64,000 bases of DNA, from assembly GCA_964423095.1 (NCBI GenBank), contig CAYRDI010000004.1, forward strand, positions 9,715-73,714, read 5' to 3'. Below, piece after piece: positions 44,361-53,974 of the stretch. Within the stretch, counting starts at the first letter, position 1. Every line of letters starts with the position of its first letter. The position numbers were made by a program, and so were the translations under genes. The DNA comes from Micavibrio_A sp964423095 (GTDB lineage Bacteria > Pseudomonadota > Alphaproteobacteria > Micavibrionales > Micavibrionaceae). The notes beneath the pieces are model-generated. The model had not been told where the DNA came from. It made no database searches and was given only the letters and a program-made list of their open reading frames with translations.

Positions 44361-46795
44361 ATGAGTAAAACACCCGACAAAGACACCATTTTAAAATTGA
44401 TCGCGGAGGCAACGGCGCCATTGTCCAAACGTGATGTGGTACAGGCATTCGGGATCAAGGGTGATGACCGCCGCGACATCAAGGATATTTTGCGTGAACT
44501 GGAGGCCGAAGGCTCCATCGTCAAAACCCGCGGACAGGAATATACGGTGCCCAAAGGATTGCCGTCCGTTGCGGTTGTCGAGGTGTACGAAATCGACATC
44601 GATGGCGATGTGTTCGCCCACCCGACCGAATGGAACGAAACCGTTCAGGGGCCGAAACCGAAAATCGAAATCATTCCCGATGCGAAAAAAGGCCACACAA
44701 CATTAAAAGAGCGTGACCGCGCCCTTGTTGCGCTCAAACGCTATTCCGATGCGCTCTATGAAGGAAAGGTGATCCGGAAGCTCGATGATCCGCGCGGGCT
44801 GGTCATGGGTTTGCTGGTACGGCAGAAAAAGGGGTATGTCCTGCAACCTGCCAACAAACGCGCCAAACATGATTTCGATGTTGCGCAGGAAGATTTGAAC
44901 GATGCAAAAGACGGCGACCTTGTGGTGGGGGAAATCCAGCCATCGCGCGGTCTGACCCGCAAAAAAGTCCGCATCACGCGCATTATCGGACGTCAGGATG
45001 ATGCGAAGGCCATTTCGTTGATCGCGCTTTACGAGGCAGGCCTGCATGAAACCTTCCCCGCCGATGTGATTGCCGAAACCGATGGGATGAGCGTACCGGA
45101 TTTGAAGGGACGCGAGGATTTGCGGGATTATCCGCTTGTGACCATCGATGGCGAAGATGCGCGCGATTTCGACGATGCCGTGTTCGCACAAAAAGAAGAG
45201 GATGGCGGATACCACCTGATCGTCGCCATTGCCGATGTTGCCTATTACGTCCGCCCCAATTCCGCGCTGGACAAAGAAGCCTATCGCCGCGGCAATTCCA
45301 CATACTTTCCCGACCGCGTTGTGCCGATGTTGCCCGAAGCCTTGTCCAACGATCTTTGTTCGTTACGCCCAAAAGAAAACCGTGCCTGTATGGCCTTTCA
45401 CATGCGTATCGACACATCGGGCGGATTGAGGAGCTTTAAGATCGTGCGCGGCATCATGCGCTCCGAAGCGCGTCTGACGTACGATCAAGTGCAGGCGGCG
45501 AAGGACGGTGAGCCATCCGATCTGACCGATCCGCTCATGGAACGCGTGATTAATCCGCTCTATGAAGCCTATGACATTCTGGACAAAGCACGCATTCAAC
45601 GCGGCGCGCTGGACCTTGACCTTCCCGAACGCAAAATCATCGTCGATAAAAACGGCAACATGACCGGCGTGCGAAACCGTGAACGGTACGATTCCCACAA
45701 GCTGATCGAAGAATTCATGATCCTTGCCAACGTTGCGGCGGCAAAGGCGCTGGAACAAAAAAATGCACCCTGTGTGTACCGCGTGCATGACCGGCCATCC
45801 AAAGAAAAGCTGGACAGCGCGGCGGAATTTTTGGAATCGTTCGATCTTTCCATCCCCAAGGGCCAGAACGTTAAACCGGCACAGCTCAATGCCATTTTGC
45901 ACAAGGCAAAATCATCCCCCTATTCCCATCTGGTCAGCGAAGTGATTTTAAGATCGCAGGNNNNNNNNNNNNNNNNNNNNNNNNNNNNNNNNNNNNNNNN
46001 NNNNNNNNNNNNNNNNNNNNNNNNNNNNNNNNNNNNNNNNNNNNNNNNNNNNNNNNNNNNGCAAAATCATCCCCCTATTCCCATCTGGTCAGCGAAGTGA
46101 TTTTAAGATCGCAGGCACAGGCCGTCTATGACCCCGAAAATATCGGCCATTACGGGCTGGCTCTCCAACGCTACGCGCACTTCACCTCCCCCATCCGCCG
46201 CTATGCGGACTTGCTCGTCCACCGTTCGCTCATCCGCGCCTACGACCTTGGTCCCGGCGGGTTGACCGATGAAGAGGCCGTGACGATGGAAGAGCGCGCC
46301 GAACATATCTCCCAAACCGAACGCACATCGGCCGAAGCCGAACGCAACTCCGTTGACCGTTTCACCGCCAAATGGATGAGCCAGCGGATCGGCGATGAAT
46401 TTACGGGCCGGATTAACGGCGTGACGCGCTTTGGCCTGTTTGTCACGCTCGATGAAAACGGCGCGGACGGGCTGGTCCCCATCCGGACCCTGCCCCAGGA
46501 TTATTATATCCATGATGAAAAACAGCACGCGCTGATCGGCCGGAAAGGCGGCATTACCTATCGCCTCGGCGGGAAATTAACCATCCGGATCGTGGAGGCA
46601 GATGGTCTTACGGGCAGCTCGGTGTTCGAGGTCGTGGGCAAGGACGGAGCGGATTTAATGGGGGTAAAATTCAAAACCCCTAATAATGCATTGCGAAATT
46701 CCAGAACACGGGATAAAGATAGATCCTATAAAAAGAAAAATGACCGCCCGGGTAAAAGTTTTAAAAACAAAAAGGGCGGCAAAAAACGGCGATAA
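44361..46795 (+). CDS. rnr: Ribonuclease R, interrupted by an assembly gap
   Basis: RNase R is a processive 3'-5' exonuclease. An N-terminal winged-helix region, cold-shock domains, the RNB core (DGEDARDFDDAVF; NSTYFPDRVVPMLPEALSNDLCSL; HFTSPIRRYADLLVHR) and an S1 domain (EFTGRINGVTRFGLFVTL) with a basic tail are all present. A 100-N run at 45961-46060 is flanked by two identical 55-base copies (45906-45960, 46061-46115). Removing the Ns and one copy restores one frame of 759 residues, so the gene is intact. The start could also be 44349. Confidence 0.93.
45961..46060. other. Assembly gap (100 N) inside rnr
   Basis: One hundred Ns sit between identical 55-base sequences. This is what results when two contigs that overlap by 55 bases are scaffolded instead of merged. 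The true gap is probably minus 55, not 100. Confidence 0.97.
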
Positions 46796-46839
46796 ACAGG
46801 CGTGTGTTTTTACTGTGTAATCTAACAGGGAGATACCGC

Positions 46840-48231
46840 GTGACCGATTCCAGCCCCAAGCACACCGAAAATGTGCCCCTTATTTCTTATGTTACCCGCA
46901 GACTGATCATTGGAAAAAAACACCATAACGCACAGGCCATTGAATCGGCCTTGGGTGTAAAAATATCGGCACCCAATGAAACGCTCAATGAAACGCAATC
47001 GCCGTTGATCAAGATTGTCGGCCCGCAGAAAAATGTCCGCGCCGCTTGCGAGGTTATCCGCCAGCTCGACCAGAAGGCCAAGATCATAGCCGATAGAGAA
47101 GGACTGTCCAGAACCGGAGATGTAAGACCGGAACATTCTGCGCATTTACAAGTCGATCGCAACAATCTTCTGAAACCTGCCATTAAAGAATTGGGATTGC
47201 CGGCTTTAAAAAAGCCCCAAAAGGCCGGCCCGGCATTTGATGCTGCCGCGGCGCAAGAGAAAAGGATGGCTGAACCGCCAAAACCCACAGCACCAACCAA
47301 ACCGCGTTTCGATATTCGTTTTCGCGATGCGTTTGCACCCAGAAATGCATCACAAGCATTGATGCATGTCGCCTGCAAAGATCGTAACAATGATTACGTT
47401 TTTGCCTCCGGCCCGTTCGGCGGCGGAAAAACGATTTCACCTCTCGCCGCCGGGCTTGAACTTTATACTACCGGAGAAATCAGGGAAGTTATCGTGATCC
47501 GCCCGCCAACCACGGCCAGCAAACATAACCCCGGTGCCATGCCCGGCGATGCCCGTAAAAAGGATGCTCCCTATACCAACAGCGGCATCGCCAGCAACAT
47601 CTCCACGTTAACCCACCACACGATGGATGAGTTGATCAAGCATAAGGTCGTGCGGGCCATGACACCAATTTTTGAAATCGGCGAGACGTACAAAAATGCA
47701 TTTGTTTTGGTCGATGAAGCGCAAAACCTGAACCGGCGTCAGGTCGAACTGATGGCCGGACGCCTTGGCGAAGGATCGATCATGGTGTTCGTCGGGGATT
47801 TCGGCGGGCGGCAAAACGACCTGCCCAACGAAATACCGGGCCTCGCCCACCTGATCGCCACACAGGGCAAGGCGGCTATGAAAAATCGTGTGCTGGGAGG
47901 AAGAACGGCCTATGTGGCCTTTCAGGCTGATGATTCTGCGGCACGGAACTCCATTCTCCCCCATGTCAGCCGCGCTTTTACCAATCCGGAAGAAGAATAT
48001 GCCTCTTTGCTGGAAGCGTTCGATGCCCACGGAAGAAATCCGGCCTTGGTCGCCATCATCGATAAAACCGTTGCCTATGCGCAGCAAGCTCTTGAAAAAG
48101 CAGCAGAAATGACATTAAATCGTTACGATCTCCAGCTCAAATCCCAATATCCCGGCTTCTTTGCCGAAAATACCAATGTGACCCCGTTCTCCAAAGCGCG
48201 GGGCACCAAACCCGTCGCACGCCCGGCCTAA
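46840..48231 (+). CDS. PhoH-like P-loop ATPase with KH-type N-terminus
   Basis: A 463-residue protein. Residues 1-100 resemble the KH-like region of PhoH (LIIGKKHHNAQAIESALGV). The ATPase has a Walker A-type loop GPFGGGKTISPLAAG, a RPPTTASKHNPGAMPGDARKK block equivalent to the PhoH RPxVEAGExLGFLPGD region in shorter form, and Walker B in FVLVDEAQNLNRRQVE. The loop and the RP block differ from canonical PhoH, so it is a divergent member. The start is GTG at 46840 with AGGGAG eight bases upstream. RNA metabolism is likely given the neighbour rnr. Confidence 0.8.
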   Translation: MTDSSPKHTENVPLISYVTRRLIIGKKHHNAQAIESALGVKISAPNETLNETQSPLIKIVGPQKNVRAACEVIRQLDQKAKIIADREGLSRTGDVRPEHSAHLQVDRNNLLKPAIKELGLPALKKPQKAGPAFDAAAAQEKRMAEPPKPTAPTKPRFDIRFRDAFAPRNASQALMHVACKDRNNDYVFASGPFGGGKTISPLAAGLELYTTGEIREVIVIRPPTTASKHNPGAMPGDARKKDAPYTNSGIASNISTLTHHTMDELIKHKVVRAMTPIFEIGETYKNAFVLVDEAQNLNRRQVELMAGRLGEGSIMVFVGDFGGRQNDLPNEIPGLAHLIATQGKAAMKNRVLGGRTAYVAFQADDSAARNSILPHVSRAFTNPEEEYASLLEAFDAHGRNPALVAIIDKTVAYAQQALEKAAEMTLNRYDLQLKSQYPGFFAENTNVTPFSKARGTKPVARPA

Positions 48232-48239
48232 GGAATACC

Positions 48240-48267
48240 TTGACATCCGTGCCAAAATCCGTATTTT
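48240..48267 (+). promoter_or_regulatory. Sigma-70 type promoter of rpmG
   Basis: TTGACA at 48240-48245, a 16-base spacer and TATTTT at 48262-48267 precede the rpmG start by 33 bases. Confidence 0.6.
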
Positions 48268-48300
48268 GCAGGTCTAATTTCAAGGCAAAGGGCTAGAAAA

Positions 48301-48510
48301 ATGGCTAAAAAAGGCGGCGGCGCAACGAAAGTCCGCATGGAATCAACAGCTGGCACCGGTTTCCGGTACTACAAGAAAAAGGGCGCGAAGGCGACCGAAA
48401 AGCTGAAAATGAAGAAATACGACCCTTGGGCCGAAAACCCCGAAACGGGCAAAAAAGGCATGCATGTCGTCTTCGAAGAAAAGAAGATGCCGCCGGCCAA
48501 GAAAAACTAA
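48301..48510 (+). CDS. rpmG: 50S ribosomal protein L33
   Basis: A 69-residue basic protein with the L33 core KVRMESTAGTGFRYYKKKGA, KATEKLKMKKYDP and HVVFEEKK. It carries no zinc-binding cysteines. It is about 15 residues longer than typical L33, with a Gly-rich start (MAKKGGGATK), an insert (WAENPETGKKGM) and a Lys-rich end. The gene has its own promoter and a strong terminator. Confidence 0.93.
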   Translation: MAKKGGGATKVRMESTAGTGFRYYKKKGAKATEKLKMKKYDPWAENPETGKKGMHVVFEEKKMPPAKKN

Positions 48511-48533
48511 GTCCCCGATACGGGATCAAAAAC

Positions 48534-48560
48534 AAAGGCACCGTGATGGTGCCTTTTTTT
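48534..48560 (+). terminator. Intrinsic terminator of rpmG
   Basis: AAGGCACC (48535-48542) pairs with GGTGCCTT (48548-48555) around a five-base loop, followed by a T tract to 48560. Confidence 0.9.
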
Positions 48561-48593
48561 ATGCGGCTGTGCAGGAGGTGTGCCGCCCCTCAC

Positions 48594-50021
48594 CTATTCG
48601 ATAAAGGCGCGCGCTTCCTGCGTATAAGCGGACGGGTCCAGCCGCCCTTTGTTTTCAAAGACGACGCAATTCCGCCCGTCTTCCTTGGCCTGATACAGTG
48701 CATCGTCCGCGCGTTTCAAAACATCTTCCATGCGGGCATTGCCGCCTTCGATAATCGCCCCGCCGATCGAGGTAGTCACGGAAACCGAACCGCCCTCCAC
48801 CTCCGCCGGAAAGGTTTCGTCCGAAATGGAACGGCGCAGACGTTCCCCGATGAAATACGCCATTTCGTGCGAAACATCAGGCAGGATAACCACGAATTCT
48901 TCGCCACCCAAACGGGCCACAAGGTCGAACGACCGCAATGAATCCTGGACGCGTTTGGCAAATATTTTCAAAACGGCATCGCCCACCGCATGGCCATAGG
49001 TATTGTTGAAGGTGCGGAAATGATCGACATCGAGCATCAGAACGCCCATGGATTTTTTGCTGACGCTGTTTTTTTGCAAAAGTTTTTGCAAGTGAACTTC
49101 AAAATAACGGCGGTTGTATAATCCGGTCAGGGGATCAGTCAGTGCCATGGAAAGGCTGAGTTCAAAGTTCGAGCGCAAGCGTTCCTGGAATCTTTTGCGG
49201 CGGATTTGCGTGCGTACGCGCGCGAGCAGTTCGTTCCGGTCCACAGGGCGGAGAATATAATCATGCGCCCCGATTTCAAGACCGTGCGCAATGCGCGGCA
49301 TATCTTCTTCGTTCGCAATCATCAGAATGGGCACGGAACGCGTTTTTTCACTGGACCGCAGGTGCGAACACAGGCGAAGCCCATCTTCGTTTTTCAGGTT
49401 CAGACTGATGGCGATCAGATCATAATCTCCGGTGTTTATTTTCGGCATCGCCTGCATTCCGCTTTCGACGACATCGATCATATCCTTGTCCACCGCCAGC
49501 GTTTCGGAGAATTTCTTGCTTTCATAGCTCTGATCTTCCACGACGAGAATTCGTGCGTTTTCCACGGGTTCGTTCATCGCATTCGCGGCGCGATCCATCA
49601 CGCCGAGCTGCGTGGCCGTATTTTCCCTCACCCGCCATTCATCGACCGTCATTTTCAGCCGAACGAGAGAGCGCACGCGGCTCATCAATGCCGTATCGTT
49701 CAATGGTTTGGAAAGAAAGTCGTCCGCGCCAGCTTCCAGCCCCTTGATCCGGTCGGCGGAATCGGTCAACGCCGTCACCATCACCACCGGAATGTGCGCG
49801 GTCGCGGGATCGGCCTTGATCTGCTTGCAAACCTCGAACCCATCCATGCCGGGCATCATAACATCGAGCAAAACGATGTCCGGGCTTTGTTCCTTGACCT
49901 TTTGCAACGCATCCGGCCCGTTGGTTGCCGTCAGAACGTCATAATATTCGCTGGCCAGCTTGGCTTCCAGCAACTTGACGTTCGGCAAAATATCATCGAC
50001 GACCAGTACGCGCGCTGACAT
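48594..50021 (-). CDS. pleD: PleD-type diguanylate cyclase response regulator
   Basis: A 475-residue protein with REC-REC-GGDEF order, as in Caulobacter PleD, which makes cyclic di-GMP when phosphorylated. The first receiver has Asp53 in VLLDVMMPGMDG. The second has Ser at that position (LIAISLNLKNEDG) and is a pseudo-receiver, as expected for the PleD adaptor domain. The cyclase motif is ARLGGEEFVVIL, and the inhibitory site RSFD lies five residues upstream. divK is 15 bases upstream in the same operon. Confidence 0.95.
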   Translation of the reverse strand: MSARVLVVDDILPNVKLLEAKLASEYYDVLTATNGPDALQKVKEQSPDIVLLDVMMPGMDGFEVCKQIKADPATAHIPVVMVTALTDSADRIKGLEAGADDFLSKPLNDTALMSRVRSLVRLKMTVDEWRVRENTATQLGVMDRAANAMNEPVENARILVVEDQSYESKKFSETLAVDKDMIDVVESGMQAMPKINTGDYDLIAISLNLKNEDGLRLCSHLRSSEKTRSVPILMIANEEDMPRIAHGLEIGAHDYILRPVDRNELLARVRTQIRRKRFQERLRSNFELSLSMALTDPLTGLYNRRYFEVHLQKLLQKNSVSKKSMGVLMLDVDHFRTFNNTYGHAVGDAVLKIFAKRVQDSLRSFDLVARLGGEEFVVILPDVSHEMAYFIGERLRRSISDETFPAEVEGGSVSVTTSIGGAIIEGGNARMEDVLKRADDALYQAKEDGRNCVVFENKGRLDPSAYTQEARAFIE

Positions 50022-50036
50022 ATCCTCTTGTGTCCT

Positions 50037-50558
50037 CTATTTTACCAGATCCTGCACATCGTCCTCGTCCTCATCAAAGAACGGATCGATGGCATCATCG
50101 TTGTTGTTGTCTTCCCCGCCCGCATCGCGGATCTGGAAGTCGGGAGGGGTTTTGTTTTCTTCTGCCGCCGGTTCTTCAACGGCCGTTGCGGCTTTATCCA
50201 GATAGGTCTGGATCACCTCTAAAAACCGGGAAACCGAAATCGGTTTGGAAATGTAATCTTCGCAACCTCCCTGACGGATTTTTTCTTCATCGCCCTTCAT
50301 GGCAAACGCCGTGACGGCGATGACAGGAATGGATTTCAGGGCTTCGTCCCCCTTTAGCCATTTGGTGACATCGAGGCCGGAAACTTCGGGAAGCTGAATG
50401 TCCATTAAAATGAGGTCGGGCTTTTTTTCACGCGCGATGTCCAGAACGTCCATGCCGTTGCGCGTTTCGATGGCGGCGATGCCATGCGCTTCGAGCAGAT
50501 CACGAAAGAGCTTCATGTTCAGTTCGTTGTCCTCGACGATGAGAACCGTTTTTGTCAT
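50037..50558 (-). CDS. divK: DivK-like single-domain response regulator with acidic tail
   Basis: A 173-residue protein. Residues 1-122 form a receiver very close to DivK (TKTVLIVEDNELNMKLFRDL; Asp53 in ILMDIQLPEVSG; ISKPISVSRFLEVIQTY). DivK controls polarity and cell-cycle kinases in alphaproteobacteria. Beyond the receiver lies an unusual tail of about 50 residues rich in Glu, Asp and Asn (GGEDNNNDDAIDPFFDEDED). The ATG at 50558 follows the usual DivK N-terminus. It is cotranscribed with pleD. Confidence 0.93.
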   Translation of the reverse strand: MTKTVLIVEDNELNMKLFRDLLEAHGIAAIETRNGMDVLDIAREKKPDLILMDIQLPEVSGLDVTKWLKGDEALKSIPVIAVTAFAMKGDEEKIRQGGCEDYISKPISVSRFLEVIQTYLDKAATAVEEPAAEENKTPPDFQIRDAGGEDNNNDDAIDPFFDEDEDDVQDLVK

Positions 50559-50655
50559 GTTTTTAATGCCCTTAAACCCTGGATTGAGAACCCGTCCGAA
50601 TAATAGCAAATGCTACCAGTGAAATGGTTACCAAAATCTTAAAAAAAACCTTTTC

Positions 50656-51519
50656 CTATGGTTTTTTAGGGACTTCCGGCGAATTTTCGCAGTTTTGCGC
50701 GGGTATTTTTTCCAAGGCGACCAATCGCTGGCGCACCGAAAATTCGTCATAATCAATGGTCATGTCCGAAATGACGCCGTTTTGCAAAAAAACCATGGTC
50801 ATTTCGTAATCCGATTCTTCCTCCTGCGCTTTTTCCGGAAACACCGCCATGCGCACATACCACGCCTTGCCGCGCAACAGATCCGTATCGATCTTGTCAT
50901 TTTTGGTGACATTCTTTTGCGGATCGACGGCTTTGCCGATGAAGGCGTTGATCTGCACGGGGCCGTCTTCATCGCTGCCATCGAAAATCTGCGCCGTGAA
51001 GAAACGATCGCCCGAAAGCGCATGGTCGATCAGTTGCATGGTGTGCGCTTGCGGGAAAAAAGCACCGGGGGCCAGATCATAGGATAGTTTTTCCGGCATG
51101 GTATAGACGGCCTTTCCACCCTTCTTCTCCAGTTCCGCATGGCCGCGCAGTTCCTGGTACAGTGATCCATCGCGGGAGCGGCGGGAGGTGAAGGAAAAAT
51201 GATTGCCATCATCCGTTTCATAGGTCGAAAAATCCGAAGCGATCCGCATGGCCGGCGCATCCGCATATTCATAGGAGAGTTTGAAATGATGGTCCGTGAC
51301 CGATGCCCCGCAAACGGGTTTCCATTCATAAGACATTTGGCCGCTGATATTCTGCACCTGTGATCCGGAGTGCGTCGCGCTGAGCTGTATGTCATAGAGC
51401 GCGCGGTGGGCCACCAGCCCTTTGGCAATGGCGTCAAGCGATGCTGCGTGCGCCATGGACGGCATCAGGGCAGGCAGCGTTGCCAGCATCAGCATGGAAG
51501 AAGTCCGCATCAATGACAT
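50656..51519 (-). CDS. eipB: EipB family periplasmic envelope-integrity protein (DUF1849)
   Basis: A 287-residue exported protein; the signal peptide ends near ALMPSMAHA. The family start LVAHRALYDIQL, the SGQMSYEWKPVCGASVTDHHF block and VPEK-like LSYDLAPGAFFPQAHTMQLI match EipB of Brucella, a beta-spiral protein needed for envelope stability. A conserved cysteine pair is present (VCGAS; NCENS). The start at 51519 has AGGGG upstream. Confidence 0.87.
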   Translation of the reverse strand: MSLMRTSSMLMLATLPALMPSMAHAASLDAIAKGLVAHRALYDIQLSATHSGSQVQNISGQMSYEWKPVCGASVTDHHFKLSYEYADAPAMRIASDFSTYETDDGNHFSFTSRRSRDGSLYQELRGHAELEKKGGKAVYTMPEKLSYDLAPGAFFPQAHTMQLIDHALSGDRFFTAQIFDGSDEDGPVQINAFIGKAVDPQKNVTKNDKIDTDLLRGKAWYVRMAVFPEKAQEEESDYEMTMVFLQNGVISDMTIDYDEFSVRQRLVALEKIPAQNCENSPEVPKKP

Positions 51520-51825
51520 GAAGCCCCTATCCTGGAAAAAAGGGTTGGCCCTTGGAATATCTTTATCGTAAAGCAAACATCTTCAGGATGAAAGACAAAC
51601 CTTAACAAGCGGTTGAGACGCGGGCAAACCTTGCCGCCCCCTTCCATGCGCGGGTTCTACTGGTGCAAATTCTGCCCAAGCAGGACACCCCCGCCACCCC
51701 AATCAACAGATTGATCCATAAAGATTTTTTTATTCCACAGGAACTGGCACACCCTTCGCATAGTTGGTGGTATGAGGCCCGCGTGAACGGTTTCCCGGGC
51801 GATTGGTAAGGGTGTTTGGAAAAAC
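51520..51825. other. Intergenic region between eipB and a diguanylate cyclase gene
   Basis: A divergent 306 bp gap without a gene. It holds a candidate sigma-54 promoter at 51745-51760 facing the cyclase gene. I see no clear sigma-70 consensus for eipB. Confidence 0.6.
51745..51760 (+). promoter_or_regulatory. Candidate sigma-54 promoter
   Basis: TGGCACACCCTTCGCA matches the consensus TGGCACRNNNNTTGCW at all but one position and keeps the invariant GG and GC with the correct spacing. It lies 66 bases before the ATG of the GGDEF gene. Confidence 0.5.
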
Positions 51826-52572
51826 ATGCAGGATTATACGCACACCACGACGTTACCGCCGCTAACGCGCCAGAACGGTGCGGGTGTTTCCACGCGCAGC
51901 CGTCTTTCGCAAAAACCGGAAAACGATTCCCGCGATTTTGAACGTGACGGGTGGTGGCGGACGATGAGCGCCTCGCTCGCCTTCATCAAATGGGCGGCCA
52001 TGCGCATCGAACAGGCCGAAGAAAAAATTGCCGAACAGGATAAACGCATCGGCCTTTTGGAATTACAGGCAACGCATGACGAATTGACGGGCCTTCTCAA
52101 CCGCCGTGGGTTTTTCGAAACCTTTGAAAAGGAAATGGACCGCGCACGCCGCGGTCATACCGGCGGCGGATTGCTGATCATGATCGATCTGGACAATTTT
52201 AAGATGATCAATGACACATACGGCCATCAGGCAGGCGATGCAGCCCTGCGTATGGTGGCAAAAACATTGCAAAACAACAGCCGGACGATGGATTCCTGCG
52301 CCCGTCTGGGCGGCGATGAATTCGTCCTTTTGCTGGCCAATACGGAACGTGACCGCGCGTTGGTGCGGGCGCAAAACCTGATCCGCCAGTTAAACTCCCT
52401 CTCGCTTGTCTGGTACGGGGCGGAAATCCCCATCCGCGCGAGCCTGGGGTTAAAGGATTACACGGCGCTCGACCGGATTGAGGATATTTTCGGGGCCGCC
52501 GACCACAAGCTCTATGCGAACAAACGCCTGAACAGAGGAGAGTACGGATTGACCGGTGCCGACCGTTTGTAG
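51826..52572 (+). CDS. Soluble GGDEF diguanylate cyclase
   Basis: A 248-residue protein. Residues 1-75 have no recognised domain but include a short helix (IEQAEEKIAEQDKRI) that could dimerise as a coiled coil. The GGDEF domain (about 80-240) starts HDELTGLLNRRGFFE, has MIDLDNFKMINDTYGHQAGD and the active ARLGGDEFVLLL motif. RTMD five residues before GGDEF fits a product-inhibition site. No signal-sensing domain or membrane helix is visible. A candidate sigma-54 promoter precedes it. Confidence 0.92.
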   Translation: MQDYTHTTTLPPLTRQNGAGVSTRSRLSQKPENDSRDFERDGWWRTMSASLAFIKWAAMRIEQAEEKIAEQDKRIGLLELQATHDELTGLLNRRGFFETFEKEMDRARRGHTGGGLLIMIDLDNFKMINDTYGHQAGDAALRMVAKTLQNNSRTMDSCARLGGDEFVLLLANTERDRALVRAQNLIRQLNSLSLVWYGAEIPIRASLGLKDYTALDRIEDIFGAADHKLYANKRLNRGEYGLTGADRL

Positions 52573-52640
52573 ACGCATTTAAAAGTTATCCGCCTGCCGC
52601 CCCTCCCTACCGTGAACCCCAAACCTAGGCAGGCGATAAA

Positions 52641-52676
52641 GGCCCGGTGTTTCCCCAAGCACCGGGCCGCCTTTTT
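52641..52676 (+). terminator. Intrinsic terminator after the GGDEF gene
   Basis: GGCCCGGTG (52641-52649) pairs with CACCGGGCC (52660-52668) around a ten-base loop, followed by GCCTTTTT. Confidence 0.8.
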
Positions 52677-52687
52677 GGGATATTCCC

Positions 52688-53185
52688 ATGGCATCGTTTT
52701 TCCAATATTCTGTTGTTGTGAAAAAATATCTTTCTTTAGCCGTAATCATACTTGCCTTTGAAGGGATTGGTGCCGCATTGGGAACGATGACGGCGAAACA
52801 AATCCCCGTCTGGTACAACGCTCTTTTCAAGCCACCGCTGACACCGCCGGACTTCCTTTTCGGAATTGTGTGGCCACTCTTGTATCTTATGATGGCCGTA
52901 TGCGCATGGCGTGTGTGGCAGGAACCGACAAGAAAAGAACGCACGCAGACCCTGTCCATTTTCTCGTTGCACATGGTTTTAAACTGGATCTGGACACCTG
53001 TATTTTTTATCCAGCATTACCTTTTTGCAGGCCTTTGCGTTTTAGCCATGGTTGTAATAACCGCCATAATTTTGTTCTTCTTCGTGCGGCGTCTTTCTGT
53101 TTTCTATTCTTATCTACTAATACCTTATATTTTCTGGACACTGTTTGCGACCTATCTGAATTTTTACATTTGGTGGAACAATTAA
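52688..53185 (+). CDS. TspO/MBR family membrane protein
   Basis: A 165-residue protein with five membrane helices. The segment WYNALFKPPLTPPDFLFGIVW and the Trp-rich LNWIWTPVFF and YLNFYIWW are the tryptophan/proline pattern of TspO (tryptophan-rich sensory protein), which binds tetrapyrroles. In Rhodobacter TspO tunes pigment gene expression; here no pigment genes are nearby. Its stop is adjacent to the ATG of the ZIP transporter gene. Confidence 0.9.
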   Translation: MASFFQYSVVVKKYLSLAVIILAFEGIGAALGTMTAKQIPVWYNALFKPPLTPPDFLFGIVWPLLYLMMAVCAWRVWQEPTRKERTQTLSIFSLHMVLNWIWTPVFFIQHYLFAGLCVLAMVVITAIILFFFVRRLSVFYSYLLIPYIFWTLFATYLNFYIWWNN

Positions 53186-53974
53186 ATGGATCACAACGTC
53201 GTTATCGCCTTTGCCGCCTGTATCCTTGCCGCCCTTACCACCATTCTGGGCAGTGCGGTGTTGTTCAATATCAAAAAGCCGGACCCGCGCCTTCTATCGT
53301 TCGGGCTTGCGTTCGCGGGCGGTGCGATGGTGTATGTCAGCCTGGTCGAAATTTTTGTGAAATCGCAAAAGGCTTTCGGCGCGATGATGCCGGACAAGGC
53401 CGCCTATTCCCTTGCCACGCTTGCGTTCTTTTCCGGCATTGCGATGGTGATGGCGCTTGACCGCTTGCTCCCAAACCCGCATGAAGGATTGAGCCCGCAC
53501 GATGCGGAAGATCACGATCACAAACACATTGCGCGTGTGGGATTGATGGCGGCGCTCGCCATCACCGCACATAATTTTCCCGAAGGGATGGCGACGTTTT
53601 TTGCCACGCTGGACGATCCGCGTATCGGCGCGCCGCTGGCCGCCGCCATTGCCATCCACAACATCCCCGAAGGCGTGAGCATTGCGATCCCCGTTTATTT
53701 TGCAACCGGCAGCAAGGCAAAAGCCGTTTTTGCGTGCACGATTTCCGCCATCGCAGAACCGCTGGGCGCGGCGATGGGATATTTCGCGTTGAAGCCGTTC
53801 CTGACCACATCGGTTTACGGTTGGGTGTTCGGCGTTATTGCGGGGATCATGGTGTTCCTCGCGCTTGATGAGCTACTCCCCGCCGCCAAACGCTACGCCA
53901 AGGGCCACGAAACGGTCTATGGTATGGTGGGCGGGATGGCCGCGCTCGCGCTATCGCTCGTCCTCTTCCGCTGA
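53186..53974 (+). CDS. zupT: ZIP family zinc transporter, ZupT-like
   Basis: A 262-residue protein with about eight helices. The metal-site helices ALAITAHNFPEGMATF and AIAIHNIPEGVSIAIP carry the two HNxPEG motifs, and a His-rich cytoplasmic loop (HDAEDHDHKH) lies between helices three and four. This is typical of ZupT divalent-metal importers. It starts right after the TspO gene, so the two are cotranscribed. Confidence 0.92.
   Translation: MDHNVVIAFAACILAALTTILGSAVLFNIKKPDPRLLSFGLAFAGGAMVYVSLVEIFVKSQKAFGAMMPDKAAYSLATLAFFSGIAMVMALDRLLPNPHEGLSPHDAEDHDHKHIARVGLMAALAITAHNFPEGMATFFATLDDPRIGAPLAAAIAIHNIPEGVSIAIPVYFATGSKAKAVFACTISAIAEPLGAAMGYFALKPFLTTSVYGWVFGVIAGIMVFLALDELLPAAKRYAKGHETVYGMVGGMAALALSLVLFR

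Noticed and set aside
45961..46060. rnr as a disrupted gene or pseudogene
   Set aside because: The break is made only by the N run and the duplicated 55-base contig ends; the merged frame is intact.
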